Positions 34,016 through 42,711 of a DNA stretch of 60,565 nt are shown in pieces. How positions within the stretch are numbered: position 1 is the first letter of the stretch; every line of letters starts with the position of its first letter. Under the pieces are notes generated by a model. That model was not told the DNA's origin, made no database searches, and saw nothing but the letters and a program-made list of their open reading frames with translations. The position numbers and the translations under genes were made by a program. The stretch is from Thiothrix sp. (GTDB lineage: Bacteria; Pseudomonadota; Gammaproteobacteria; Thiotrichales; Thiotrichaceae): NCBI GenBank assembly GCA_020442915.1, contig JAGRJD010000018.1, forward strand, positions 1 through 60,565, read 5' to 3'.

Positions 34016-34249
34016 ATGATGACCGAGCAGGTTTACACCCTTTCCACCCTGTTTGAACAACTGGGACTGTCCGGTGAAAGCACCGATATGGATGCCTTTA
34101 TCGCCAGCCACCCGCTGCCGGAAGATACCCCTCTGAGTGAGGCGGATTTCTGGACCCCGGCGCAGGCCCGTTTCCTGTGCGAAGGCATTCTGCGGGATGC
34201 CAACTGGGCCGAAGCCATTGACGAACTGAACCTGCGGCTGCATCAGTAA
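34016..34249 (+). CDS. DUF2789 domain-containing protein
   Basis: A 77-residue cytosolic protein matching DUF2789 along its length: TLSTLFEQLGL at the start, DAFIASHPLP, ADFWTPAQARFLCEGILRDANWAEAIDELN. Function unknown. It follows the DUF1840 gene by 18 bases and is probably cotranscribed. Confidence 0.87.
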   Translation: MMTEQVYTLSTLFEQLGLSGESTDMDAFIASHPLPEDTPLSEADFWTPAQARFLCEGILRDANWAEAIDELNLRLHQ

Positions 34250-34301
34250 CGGCAGCCGGGAAAAGCAGGGTTTACGTGATTTTACATCCGCCCTGCCCGC
34301 C

Positions 34302-35906
34302 TCAGGCACCGGCCACAACCGTGCCAGCCACCCGGTAGAGTGCAAACCCGCTGCCCGCCAGTTTCAGGCGCTGGCCCTCCTGCACGGCTCCCTGGGACAC
34401 CAGACACTCCCCGATGCCTTCAAGCCGCACACTCAACGTTGCTGGTGAGAGATTGAAAATGCACAAAACCTCCCCGCCCCGGCTGAAGGCCAGTACCGGT
34501 TCCGACAGCTCGAAAAACACGGTGTTTCCGGTTTTCAAAGCTTCTGATCCCTGACGCACGGCCAGCATCTGACGGTAGAATTCCAGCACCGAATCCGCCA
34601 CCCTGATCTGCCCGGCGGCATGATGCACGCTCTGGTTGGCCTTGACCGGCAGCCAGGGTTTAGCGGTACTGAAACCGGCATTCGGCAGGGCGGCATCCCA
34701 GGTCATCGGTGTGCGGCAGCCATCCCGGCCCTTGTCTTCGGGCCAGAAACGGATGCCCTGCGGGTCGGTCAATTCGTGGTATTCCAGCTCACCCTCCACC
34801 TGTCCCAGCTCCTCACCCTGATACAGGCAGATCGAGCCCTGCAGGGACAGCAGCAGGGCCCCCGCCTGTCGGGCCAGAGCTGCCGGACTGGCACCGTGTT
34901 CGGCCCAGCGGCTCACATGCCGGATCACATCATGATTGGAAAAAGCCCAGGATGGCCAGCCATTCGGTGCACCGGTAAAGAAATCGGTGATCAGCCGGCG
35001 GAAATGGCCAGCCGTAAAGTTGGGGCCCAGCATTTCGAAGGAATAGCACATGTGCAGGCGCCTGCCGCTGGTGTACTGCCCCATCATTTCGATCGGGTGG
35101 TGTGATTCCCCCATCTCACCCACCAGGGTGCGGCCATCAAACTCGTCCAGCAAGGCCCGCATCCGTTCCAGAAAGGCCAGATTCTCGGGCTGGTTCTTGG
35201 AGAAAATATGATATTGCATATGGTAGGGATTCCAGTCGCGCTTTGCCTTCCTGCGGTAATCCGCCGGATCATCACGCAGCAGCGCATCATGGAAATAGAA
35301 ATTCACCGTATCCAGCCGGAAACCGTCCACACCACGCTCCAGCCAGAAACGCATGGTGGACAGCAGCCAGTCCTGCACGGCAGGATTGTGGAAATTCAGG
35401 TCCGGTTGCTCGACCAGAAAATTGTGGAAATAATACTGCTGCCGCCAGGATTCCCACTGCCAGGCCCCCCCCCCGAAAATCGCCAGCCAGTTATTGGGTG
35501 GCGAGCCATCGTGTTTGGGATCGGACCACACATACCAGTCAGCCTTCGGGTTATCGCGGCTTTTGCGGCTTTCCTGAAAAAACGGATGCGCGCTGCTGGT
35601 GTGTGACAGCACCTGGTCAATGATGACCTTGAGCCCCAGTTCGTGGGCACGGGCAATCAGGGCATCAAAATCCGCCAGGGTGCCGAACACGGGATCAATA
35701 TCCGTGTAATCCGACACGTCATAGCCCATATCGGCCATGGGCGAGGGGAAAACGGGCGACAGCCAGATCGCATCCACCCCGAGTGCGGCAATATAAGGCA
35801 GACGCCCAGTAATTCCCTGCAGGTCGCCGATGCCATCCCCGTTGCTGTCCTGATAAGAACGCGGGTATATCTGGTAAGTCACCGAACCACGCCACCACTC
35901 ACTCAT
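34302..35906 (-). CDS. Alpha-glucosidase, GH13 family
   Basis: A 534-residue cytosolic glycoside hydrolase with the (beta/alpha)8 barrel of GH13. DAIWLSPVFPSPMADMGYDVSDY marks region I. The nucleophile is D199 (GFRLDTVNF), the acid/base E264 (LVGEMGE), and the third acid D326 (FSNHD). The YP-x-SYQDSNGDGIGDLQG start is typical of oligo-1,6/alpha-1,4-glucosidases. GGAG lies before the ATG at 35906; the frame extends to a TTG at 35921. No sugar transporter or LacI-type regulator is adjacent, which is unusual for this family. A TTGCTT/TAATTT promoter-like pair lies in the AT-rich DNA upstream. Confidence 0.92.
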   Translation of the reverse strand: MSEWWRGSVTYQIYPRSYQDSNGDGIGDLQGITGRLPYIAALGVDAIWLSPVFPSPMADMGYDVSDYTDIDPVFGTLADFDALIARAHELGLKVIIDQVLSHTSSAHPFFQESRKSRDNPKADWYVWSDPKHDGSPPNNWLAIFGGGAWQWESWRQQYYFHNFLVEQPDLNFHNPAVQDWLLSTMRFWLERGVDGFRLDTVNFYFHDALLRDDPADYRRKAKRDWNPYHMQYHIFSKNQPENLAFLERMRALLDEFDGRTLVGEMGESHHPIEMMGQYTSGRRLHMCYSFEMLGPNFTAGHFRRLITDFFTGAPNGWPSWAFSNHDVIRHVSRWAEHGASPAALARQAGALLLSLQGSICLYQGEELGQVEGELEYHELTDPQGIRFWPEDKGRDGCRTPMTWDAALPNAGFSTAKPWLPVKANQSVHHAAGQIRVADSVLEFYRQMLAVRQGSEALKTGNTVFFELSEPVLAFSRGGEVLCIFNLSPATLSVRLEGIGECLVSQGAVQEGQRLKLAGSGFALYRVAGTVVAGA

Positions 35907-36202
35907 GCCTTGCTCCGTCAAATGTCGAAAACATTAAATTAAATAAAACCGTGTTAAAAGCAATCGCAGGTACCGGATCAACCCAACACCTGCCGGGTTT
36001 CCGGATCGGGCCACAGCACCTATCCAATGCGCTTTGATTCACTATAGCGCAAGACAAACAGGGGTTCAAAACGTTTCGGAACGCCCGGTTTCCCAATCCC
36101 TTACAGACTGCTTCCCACCAGCACCGATACCGGCAGATAACACCGACAGCTGTTTTTTTATCCATTCGGCAGGCTTTACCCCGGGAATGACTTCGGGTCA
36201 GA

Positions 36203-37702
36203 ATGACCCACCCTGAAACCGTAATACCAGAGCCCATGAATTCAGTCCTGATGGTCGATGGCGACCCCGACATCCTGTCCCTGCTGCAGCAAAGCCTTGG
36301 CAGCCGTTTCGGCCTCATTGAGCATGCTACCGATAGCGGAACCGCTACCGCCCTGCTGGAACGGTGCCACTTTGACCTGCTGATCACCGACATCCAGCTT
36401 CCGGACTGCAACGCGCTGGCATGGACACAGGCACTGCGTGAGCGTGGCCTGCTGCCGGGGCTGATCTTCCTCGCCGCCGATACCGACATCCATAACGCCA
36501 TTGAAGCCCTGCGGGCCGGGGCCGGTGATTTCATCCTCAAGCCCTTTGAGGCCGGACAGGTGCGGGCGGCGGTTGAGCGCTGCCTGCAAAGTCGTGCCTC
36601 ACCTGCCACTCCGCTCCGCTCCGGACCTGCACGGCAGCAGGCCACCGGCCCCGACATGCTGCTCGGTGAATCCGCAGCCATGCAGCAGGTCTGCCAGCTC
36701 ATCCGGCAGGTGGCCCCCATGCCTTCCACTGTCCTGCTCGAAGGCGAATCCGGGACCGGCAAGGAGCTGGTCGCACGTGCCATTCACCGCAGCAGCGGGC
36801 GTAAGGGCCGTTTTGTCTCCATCAACTGCGGTGCCCTGACCGGCGAGCTGCTGGAAAGCGAGCTGTTCGGCCATGTCCGGGGGGCTTTCACCAGTGCCCA
36901 TCAGGACCGCGATGGCCTGTTTGTTCACGCCGGTGGCGGCACCCTGCTGCTGGATGAAATCGGGGAAATGCCATTGGAAATGCAGGTGCACCTGCTGCGG
37001 GTGCTGGAAACCCACAGCATCCGCCCCCTGGGTGCCAACCGGGAAATACCGGTCGATGTGCGCATCCTGACTGCCACCAACCGCCAGCTGCAACAGGAAG
37101 TGGAGCAGGGCCGGTTCCGGCGCGACCTGTTTTACCGCCTGAACGTACTCAGCCTGCGCCTGCCCCCCCTGCGTGAGCGGGAGGGAGACATTGCACTGCT
37201 GGCCCGCCACTTCGCCGCCCGGCTTGCACAGCAGTTCGGGGTGCGTCCCTGCCGGCTGGGCCCGAGCGAACTGGCGCTGCTGGCGGCTTATCCGTGGCCT
37301 GGTAATGTGCGCGAACTCCGGAACACCATTGAGCGCGCCCTGCTGCTGGGCCTGCCACCCGGCCGGTGTCTGGCGCCTGTCAATGCCGGTGCAGCCCCGG
37401 CAGGCCCACCAGCATCCGTACTCCCCCTGCCAGCTCCCTCCGTGATGCCGCAGACACAGGCGCAGGCTCTGCAACCGACGGTATCAGGACAGGCCGAAGA
37501 TGCCGGGAACGCACAGGCAGATGACCGGCGTGAGAGTGACCTGCGTCTGGAAACGGTGGAAAAACGCCATATTCTGGCGATGCTGGCACGGGCGGGGGGC
37601 AACAAGTCCGCCGCCGCACGGGTGCTCGGCATTTCACGCAAGACCCTGGAGCGCAAGCTGGTACGCTGGGAGCAGGCCGCCAGCACCGGGGCCGGCTCAT
37701 GA
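36203..37702 (+). CDS. NtrC-family sigma-54 response regulator with atypical receiver
   Basis: A 499-residue three-domain activator. The receiver (12-130) keeps the phosphoacceptor D63 (ITDIQLPD) and K113 (ILKPF). The acidic pair reads VDGD, with G20 in place of one aspartate, and the usual Thr/Ser switch is A91. The AAA+ domain (150-385) has Walker A GESGTGKE at 181-188, a GAFTSA loop (227-232) in place of GAFTGA, and LLLDEIGEMP. A Pro/Ala/Gln linker of about 60 residues leads to the Fis-type HTH (AARVLGISRKTLERKL). No sensor kinase is adjacent. An alternative ATG lies at 36236. The stop overlaps ycaQ by ATGA. Confidence 0.9.
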   Translation: MTHPETVIPEPMNSVLMVDGDPDILSLLQQSLGSRFGLIEHATDSGTATALLERCHFDLLITDIQLPDCNALAWTQALRERGLLPGLIFLAADTDIHNAIEALRAGAGDFILKPFEAGQVRAAVERCLQSRASPATPLRSGPARQQATGPDMLLGESAAMQQVCQLIRQVAPMPSTVLLEGESGTGKELVARAIHRSSGRKGRFVSINCGALTGELLESELFGHVRGAFTSAHQDRDGLFVHAGGGTLLLDEIGEMPLEMQVHLLRVLETHSIRPLGANREIPVDVRILTATNRQLQQEVEQGRFRRDLFYRLNVLSLRLPPLREREGDIALLARHFAARLAQQFGVRPCRLGPSELALLAAYPWPGNVRELRNTIERALLLGLPPGRCLAPVNAGAAPAGPPASVLPLPAPSVMPQTQAQALQPTVSGQAEDAGNAQADDRRESDLRLETVEKRHILAMLARAGGNKSAAARVLGISRKTLERKLVRWEQAASTGAGS

Positions 37703-38865
37703 ACATCACCCTGAGTCCCGAGCAGGCCCGCAAACTGGTACTGCACTGCCAGCAGCTACCCGCCCGCCCGAAGCCGGCCCGTCCGCTGCAGACCACGCTC
37801 AGGCTGGTGGAACAGCTTGGCTATGTGCAGATCGATACCATCGCGGTGGTGGCGCGTGCCCACCACCATACACTCTGGAGCCGTCACCCGGCGTATGCCC
37901 CGGAACAGCTGGAGACCCTGCTGGCCGGGCGGCAGGTGTTTGAATACTGGGCGCATGCGGCTGCCTGCCTGCCCATGTGCGACTTCCGCTTCAGCCTGCC
38001 GCGCAAGCACGCCATCGCCACCGGGCAGCAGGATCACTGGTATCCCCGTGACCCGAAACTCATGCGTGAGGTGCTGGCACGCATCCGTCAGGAAGGCCCG
38101 CTGCAGGCGCGTGATTTCGAGGGCAGCAACATGGCTGGAGCCGGTGAATGGCACAGCAAGCCGGCCAAGCGAGCGCTGGAATACCTGTTTCACCAGGGCG
38201 ATCTGATGGTGACACGGCGTCAGGGATTTCAGAAGGTGTTCGACCTTACCGAACGGGTATTGCCGGCAGACGTGGATACGCGCCTGCCCACGGACGAAGA
38301 GCATGCCCGCTTTCTGCTGACCCGCTTTCTGGCCGCCAACGGACCGGGACAGGTTGCAGAAGCCGGCTACCTGCGCAAAAACACCGGTCCGCTGCTGCAG
38401 CAGGTGGCAAAACGCATGCTCAAGGATAGCGAACTGTTGTCGGTGCAGGTCAGCGGGCAGGACTGGCTGGTGCTGCCGCAGACCCTGGAATACCTCGACC
38501 GCCCGCTGCCACGCCGCCGGGTCAGCATCCTGTCGCCGTTCGACAACCTGCTGATCCAGCGCCGGCGCATGCAGACCCTGTTCGGTTTCGACTACCAGAT
38601 CGAATGCTACCTGCCGGCCCACAAGCGCCGCTTCGGCTATTTCAGCCTGCCACTGCTGTGGGACGGGCGTTTTGTCGCACGCATGGACTGCAAGGCCGAA
38701 CGCGGCAGCGCCACCCTGAACATCCTGCAGTTCACACTGGAGCCACACCTGAAACCCGGCTCCAGCCGCCATGCCACCTTCCGGCAGCAACTCGACATTG
38801 CCCTGGCGGATTTCATGGCCTTCAACCACTGCCGGCAGCTGGTCTGGCATGCGGCCCGGCCTTGA
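37699..38865 (+). CDS. ycaQ: YcaQ/AlkX-type DNA glycosylase (winged-helix DNA-binding)
   Basis: A 388-residue protein of the HTH_42 family. E. coli YcaQ unhooks DNA interstrand cross-links and related AlkZ enzymes protect antibiotic producers. The catalytic-motif region reads LGYVQIDTIAVVARAHHH, with Q-I-D as in the AlkX/YcaQ group rather than Q-x-Q of AlkZ. Three winged-helix modules are suggested by RKTGPL-type and LSPFDNLL-x-x-R-x-R segments. It begins inside the regulator's stop codon (ATGA), so the two are coupled. Confidence 0.88.
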   Translation: MNITLSPEQARKLVLHCQQLPARPKPARPLQTTLRLVEQLGYVQIDTIAVVARAHHHTLWSRHPAYAPEQLETLLAGRQVFEYWAHAAACLPMCDFRFSLPRKHAIATGQQDHWYPRDPKLMREVLARIRQEGPLQARDFEGSNMAGAGEWHSKPAKRALEYLFHQGDLMVTRRQGFQKVFDLTERVLPADVDTRLPTDEEHARFLLTRFLAANGPGQVAEAGYLRKNTGPLLQQVAKRMLKDSELLSVQVSGQDWLVLPQTLEYLDRPLPRRRVSILSPFDNLLIQRRRMQTLFGFDYQIECYLPAHKRRFGYFSLPLLWDGRFVARMDCKAERGSATLNILQFTLEPHLKPGSSRHATFRQQLDIALADFMAFNHCRQLVWHAARP

Positions 38866-38876
38866 TGCCAGGCAGG

Positions 38877-39065
38877 CTAGAAATACCTCACTACAGCGGC
38901 TGCCGCGATACCGGAAGCAATGGCCGGTAGTGGCCTCTGCAGAAACAGCATGATGACTGCCGTAGTCAGCAGTGCAATCCGGGCCACGTTATCACCATCA
39001 ACAGCCATGGGGGCAAGAAATGCCACCAGTACAGAACCTGACAAAGCGGTACGTATGCTCCCCAC
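38877..39065 (-). pseudogene. AzlD-like branched-chain amino acid export subunit, remnant
   Basis: About 60 residues resemble the C-terminal half of AzlD: a helix ALSGSVLVAFLAPMAV, then ARIALLTTAVIMLFLQRPL and AIASGIAAAAVVRYF. The N-terminal third is missing or lies in another frame (an ATG-STLVFAGA segment near 39110 ends at TAG 30 codons early). No AzlC partner is present. It is probably a decayed gene; an intact short protein is less likely. The remaining 200 bases to 39270 hold a TATACT box near 39211 but no gene. Confidence 0.4.
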
Positions 39066-39270
39066 AGGTCCAGGACAGCGAACTAGGCAGCACCGGCAAA
39101 AACCAGGGTACTCATCCCGACAATGACATCTGGTTCCCGGCTCTCGGGCTTGGCCGCCAGATATTCTGCTTCCCCGCCAAAGTCGGGGTGCGCAATTTCT
39201 GTAAAGGCCCTATACTGGACCGACGTGGCCGGACTGGAGCCACTGATTACGTCACGGATTAAATAATTAC

Positions 39271-42147
39271 ATGATGGACAACAGCAACCTGAATCCTGGA
39301 AAGGATGCACCTCACCTGATCGACCTGCGCTTCTCCCTGCGCCGCCTCATCACCTCAACGGCACTGGCCGACGTTTACTGGGCCTGCGACCTGCACCAGA
39401 GCGGTGAAAACCCGCAACAGCAGGAACATCCTGTCATCCTGCTGCTGGTCAAACCGGAACTGGCCCGGCTCCCCGGCTTCAGCCCGGCCTGGAGCGAAGT
39501 CCTGCGCCGCCCCAGCCCCGAGGTGGACGGCTATCCCGCCCTGCTGGCCTACGGCATGGATGACAGCGGCTACTGGCTGGCCCTGAATGACACCCGGGGC
39601 ATGCTGCTGCAGGAAAGCCTGAATGAGCACAAGGGCAGAAACCTGTCCCTGGATCAGGCCCTGAATCAGGTCGGACGCATCCTGCATGCCACTGCCACGG
39701 TTCAGGCCGGAGCCTACGGCTATCTGGAACCGGGCATCATCCTGGAGGACAACCAGCACATGGTGCTGCTGAATGCACCGCTGGTACGGGTGCTGCAATA
39801 CTGCCTGCAGCAGAACCACAGCACGCATCCACAGCTGGCCCTGCATTCCCCCTATATCAGCCCATCGGTAGCCGTCGGGGATGCCGCCGTCACGGAAGAC
39901 GACACCTTTTCCGCCGCCGCCCTGCTTTACCACCTGCTCAAGGGTGATCCGCCCTACCACAGTACCTTGAGTGGTGCCATCAACGGTGAGCAGCCGACAC
40001 TTCCGGCCCAGCTCAATGCCAATGGCAGGGAGCTGATGGCACAGGCCCTGTCGCTGCGGCGCGGCCCGCGTCCGGAAACCCCGGACCGCTTCCTGAAAGG
40101 GCTGCGTCAGGCCCATAAACGCAAGGTACTGTATCCCGTGGCCGTCATGGCGGCACTGGCCACGGTGGTGTTTGCCGGTTACCACCTGTACCAGAAAACA
40201 GCCGAACTGCTTGACGAAAATGCCGCCAAGGCATCAACCCAACAGGCTGGAGGAGGACCAGCGGATACCGAAGGTAACAGCACTGACACCGCTGCCGTGC
40301 CCCCGGCCCGGACCACCGATACCCGCGTGACCACGGATGCCGGTACACGGTCCCCGCTCAAGGGTTCGGCAAGCGATACGGCGGAAACCACCGATACCAC
40401 TCCCCCGGCACCGGCATCCGGTTCTGAGACCGTGCCACCGGCAGCCACTGACACAGCAGCCGGCCCGGACCCGTCGACCCCGGCTGCCGCCCCGCAGGCG
40501 GATGCAAAAACCACACCGCCGACTGAAACCGGAACACCCCGGGATATCCGGCCCCTGGCTGACAGCCAGCAGCTGACCCCGGCACCGCTGGCCGGAAGCA
40601 CGCCGGATACGGCGGCGGCTGAAACCCGGACTGCCGGGACACAAACCGAACCCCGGAGCGCGACTGCTACCCCGGATACGGACACACCTACTGCGCAGGC
40701 AGAGGCTGCACCCGCTGCCAGTACAGCGGCACAGATCGCGGAACTGCAGGCCGGTGCCCGCCAGGCACTGGAGCAGGGGCGGATACAGGATCAGGACGGC
40801 AAGTCCGGCGCACTCCCCCTGCTGCGGGAAGCACATGCACTGGACAAAGGCAATGCCGAAACACAGCAACTGCTGGAACAGCTGCTGCGCCGACACCAGC
40901 AGGCTGCGGAAAACCTGATCCGGCTCAACCAGTTTGACAAGGCCAAAGCTGAACTGGCCCATGCCGATGACCTCATGCGCGAGTTTGTACTCACGGATCC
41001 GCTGCCGCAGCAGGTTGCCATCGAAACCCGGCTGGAACAGCGCGAGCAGGCGGCCAGACTGGCTCAAGACAATGCCCGCAAGGCCGGACAGCAGCTGGAG
41101 CAGGCCCGTGCGGCCATGAAGCGCGGACGCTATACCGCCCTGGATCATCGCCGTGACAATGCCCTCAAATACCTGGCCCCGGTACTGGCAGGCACGCCCG
41201 GCCATACTGAAGCCAGCCAGCTGCTCATCGGGATTGTCGAGGCACGCCAGAAAACCCTGCGACGCCTGATCGACCGTGATGAACTTGATCAGGCCCTGCT
41301 GTACCAGAAGGACGCCCGCACCCTGATCAACCGCTACAAACTCAGCCAGTTCAAGCGCAGTCAGCAGACCCTGGATCAGGCCCTGAGCCAGGCCCGGGAA
41401 GCGGCAGCCGCCCGGCAGGCACAACGGGAACAGCTGGTCAGACCGGCTCCCCGGCAGCAGGCACAGGAGCAGCGCCCCAGACCGGCGCCGGTCCGGCAGC
41501 AGCCTGCGCCACCGCCAACACCGGAACCGCTGCTGGCCCGGCCCGCCCGTCCGGTGCAGGAGCCGGCCCTGATCCTCGACCCGATGAGCCCCGAAGAAGC
41601 CCGGCAGCTGGAGCTGCAGAACGGCCAGACCGTCTACCTGGAAACCGCCCCGCCAAAGCAGCAGCCCCAGGGCAGCTGGGAGGAGCAGTCACAAGTGACC
41701 TGGCAGCCGGTCCCGCAGGCCCAGCCGGCCCAACCCGCACCGGCAGCCGGGCGCAGGCCCGTGCCCCATCCGGAACCCCAGATCACCTGGCTGCCGGCAG
41801 AGCCTGTATCCCGGGAGACCCGGCAACTCCCGCCACAACAGCAACAGCAACCGCAACAGCAGCCTCAGGTCATCTGGGAAGCAGCACCCCCGGCCCAACC
41901 GGCCCGGACCCAGCGTCCCGCCCGGCCAACACGCCAGAACCGTGCGCCCGAGCCGCAGGTGGTATGGGACCAGCAGCCGCCACCCGGCTGGGAACAGCCC
42001 GGACAGGCCGTCGGGGGGAGACAGGTACCGCCCCAGCTGGTGCCGTATGACCCGCAGCTGCCACCAACGGTGGCGCCGGTGGAAAACATACCGGGCCTGA
42101 TGGAGATTCCTCCCGAACTCATCAACCAGAACCTGCAGCCACAGTGA
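39271..42147 (+). CDS. Membrane pseudokinase-like protein with periplasmic Pro/Gln-rich region
   Basis: A 958-residue protein. Residues 18-285 follow a bacterial Ser/Thr kinase fold without its chemistry. The Gly loop reads TSTALADVYWACD, the VALK-type strand VILLLVKPEL has L58 where lysine belongs, HGDLKPSNIL reads YGYLEPGIIL (149-158), and DFG reads NAP (168-170). The C-lobe D211 (DTFSAAALLYHLLKGDPPY) and R-P-E-T-P-x-x-F-L-x-x-L end are kept. One membrane helix (about 286-308) follows. Outside are a Thr/Pro/Ala-rich stretch (310-480), a helical TPR/coiled-coil region (486-717), and a Pro/Gln-rich tail with four PQ-V/I-x-W repeats. It stands alone with no kinase or phosphatase adjacent. I recognise no named family. 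Confidence 0.75.
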   Translation: MMDNSNLNPGKDAPHLIDLRFSLRRLITSTALADVYWACDLHQSGENPQQQEHPVILLLVKPELARLPGFSPAWSEVLRRPSPEVDGYPALLAYGMDDSGYWLALNDTRGMLLQESLNEHKGRNLSLDQALNQVGRILHATATVQAGAYGYLEPGIILEDNQHMVLLNAPLVRVLQYCLQQNHSTHPQLALHSPYISPSVAVGDAAVTEDDTFSAAALLYHLLKGDPPYHSTLSGAINGEQPTLPAQLNANGRELMAQALSLRRGPRPETPDRFLKGLRQAHKRKVLYPVAVMAALATVVFAGYHLYQKTAELLDENAAKASTQQAGGGPADTEGNSTDTAAVPPARTTDTRVTTDAGTRSPLKGSASDTAETTDTTPPAPASGSETVPPAATDTAAGPDPSTPAAAPQADAKTTPPTETGTPRDIRPLADSQQLTPAPLAGSTPDTAAAETRTAGTQTEPRSATATPDTDTPTAQAEAAPAASTAAQIAELQAGARQALEQGRIQDQDGKSGALPLLREAHALDKGNAETQQLLEQLLRRHQQAAENLIRLNQFDKAKAELAHADDLMREFVLTDPLPQQVAIETRLEQREQAARLAQDNARKAGQQLEQARAAMKRGRYTALDHRRDNALKYLAPVLAGTPGHTEASQLLIGIVEARQKTLRRLIDRDELDQALLYQKDARTLINRYKLSQFKRSQQTLDQALSQAREAAAARQAQREQLVRPAPRQQAQEQRPRPAPVRQQPAPPPTPEPLLARPARPVQEPALILDPMSPEEARQLELQNGQTVYLETAPPKQQPQGSWEEQSQVTWQPVPQAQPAQPAPAAGRRPVPHPEPQITWLPAEPVSRETRQLPPQQQQQPQQQPQVIWEAAPPAQPARTQRPARPTRQNRAPEPQVVWDQQPPPGWEQPGQAVGGRQVPPQLVPYDPQLPPTVAPVENIPGLMEIPPELINQNLQPQ
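41692..41967 (+). repeat. Four degenerate PQ-V/I-x-W protein repeats
   Basis: Within the tail of the pseudokinase protein, QVTW, QITW, QVIW and QVVW start at residues 808, 837, 866 and 896, so the tryptophans (811, 840, 869, 899) are 29, 29 and 30 residues apart. The spacers are Pro/Gln/Arg/Ala-rich. This is a protein-level repeat; the DNA copies have diverged. Confidence 0.75.
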
Positions 42148-42390
42148 TGGACTTGCCACCCCATCATCATGACTAACATCCAGGCTCTCATCGCACAGGA
42201 CGAAAACACCGCCGTAGAATGAAGAGCAGGGTTATAAGTAGTTCAGTGAAAACGTTATCAGCGGAAAGTTCCGGGATGACATGGGAACAAGCGGGACAAA
42301 AAACTTAAACACGGTTTAAATTTTGCCAGTTGCCAGAAGGCCCGAGGCAAACCGGGCTGACAAAATAAAAGCCCCTGTGTACTGGAAATA

Positions 42391-42582
42391 GAGCCGGTAA
42401 CTAAAACTGTGTAAACCGCCTATCATTGCACCCTGACAGGGTAAGGATAGGCCACATGAACAAGATGGACGATGCCAATCCGGAATTGGAGGGCTGCGCT
42501 GAACCGGTTTATGATCGAGTTCGAGGATCGCATCAGTGACTACGTTTAACCCCGGCGATTACACAGAATTATTTACACCCTC
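42391..42582 (+). mobile_element. Deleted IS256-type element (MITE-like), 192 bp
   Basis: The ends form imperfect terminal inverted repeats: the left end (GAGCCGGTAACTAAAACTGTG..) and the reverse complement of the right end (GAGGGTGTAAATAATTCTGTG..) share about 22 of 29 positions, including CTGTGTAA and CGCC. Inside, an ATG at 42456 opens MNKMDD, and the last frame reads LNRFMIEFEDRISDYV-stop (TAA at 42547-42549), like the C-terminus of IS256-type transposases. The two frames do not match because the middle is deleted. No clear target duplication is seen. Confidence 0.5.
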
Positions 42583-42711
42583 CGCGCACAACCTGCGCAT
42601 CCTGCCCTGTCAGCGGGCTGATTCACAGACCGGCAAATTTTTTCCACGAAACAAGGTCCAAAAACAGGAACCGGACACAAACACCGGACAATTTCCATCA
42701 ACAGGGAGACC

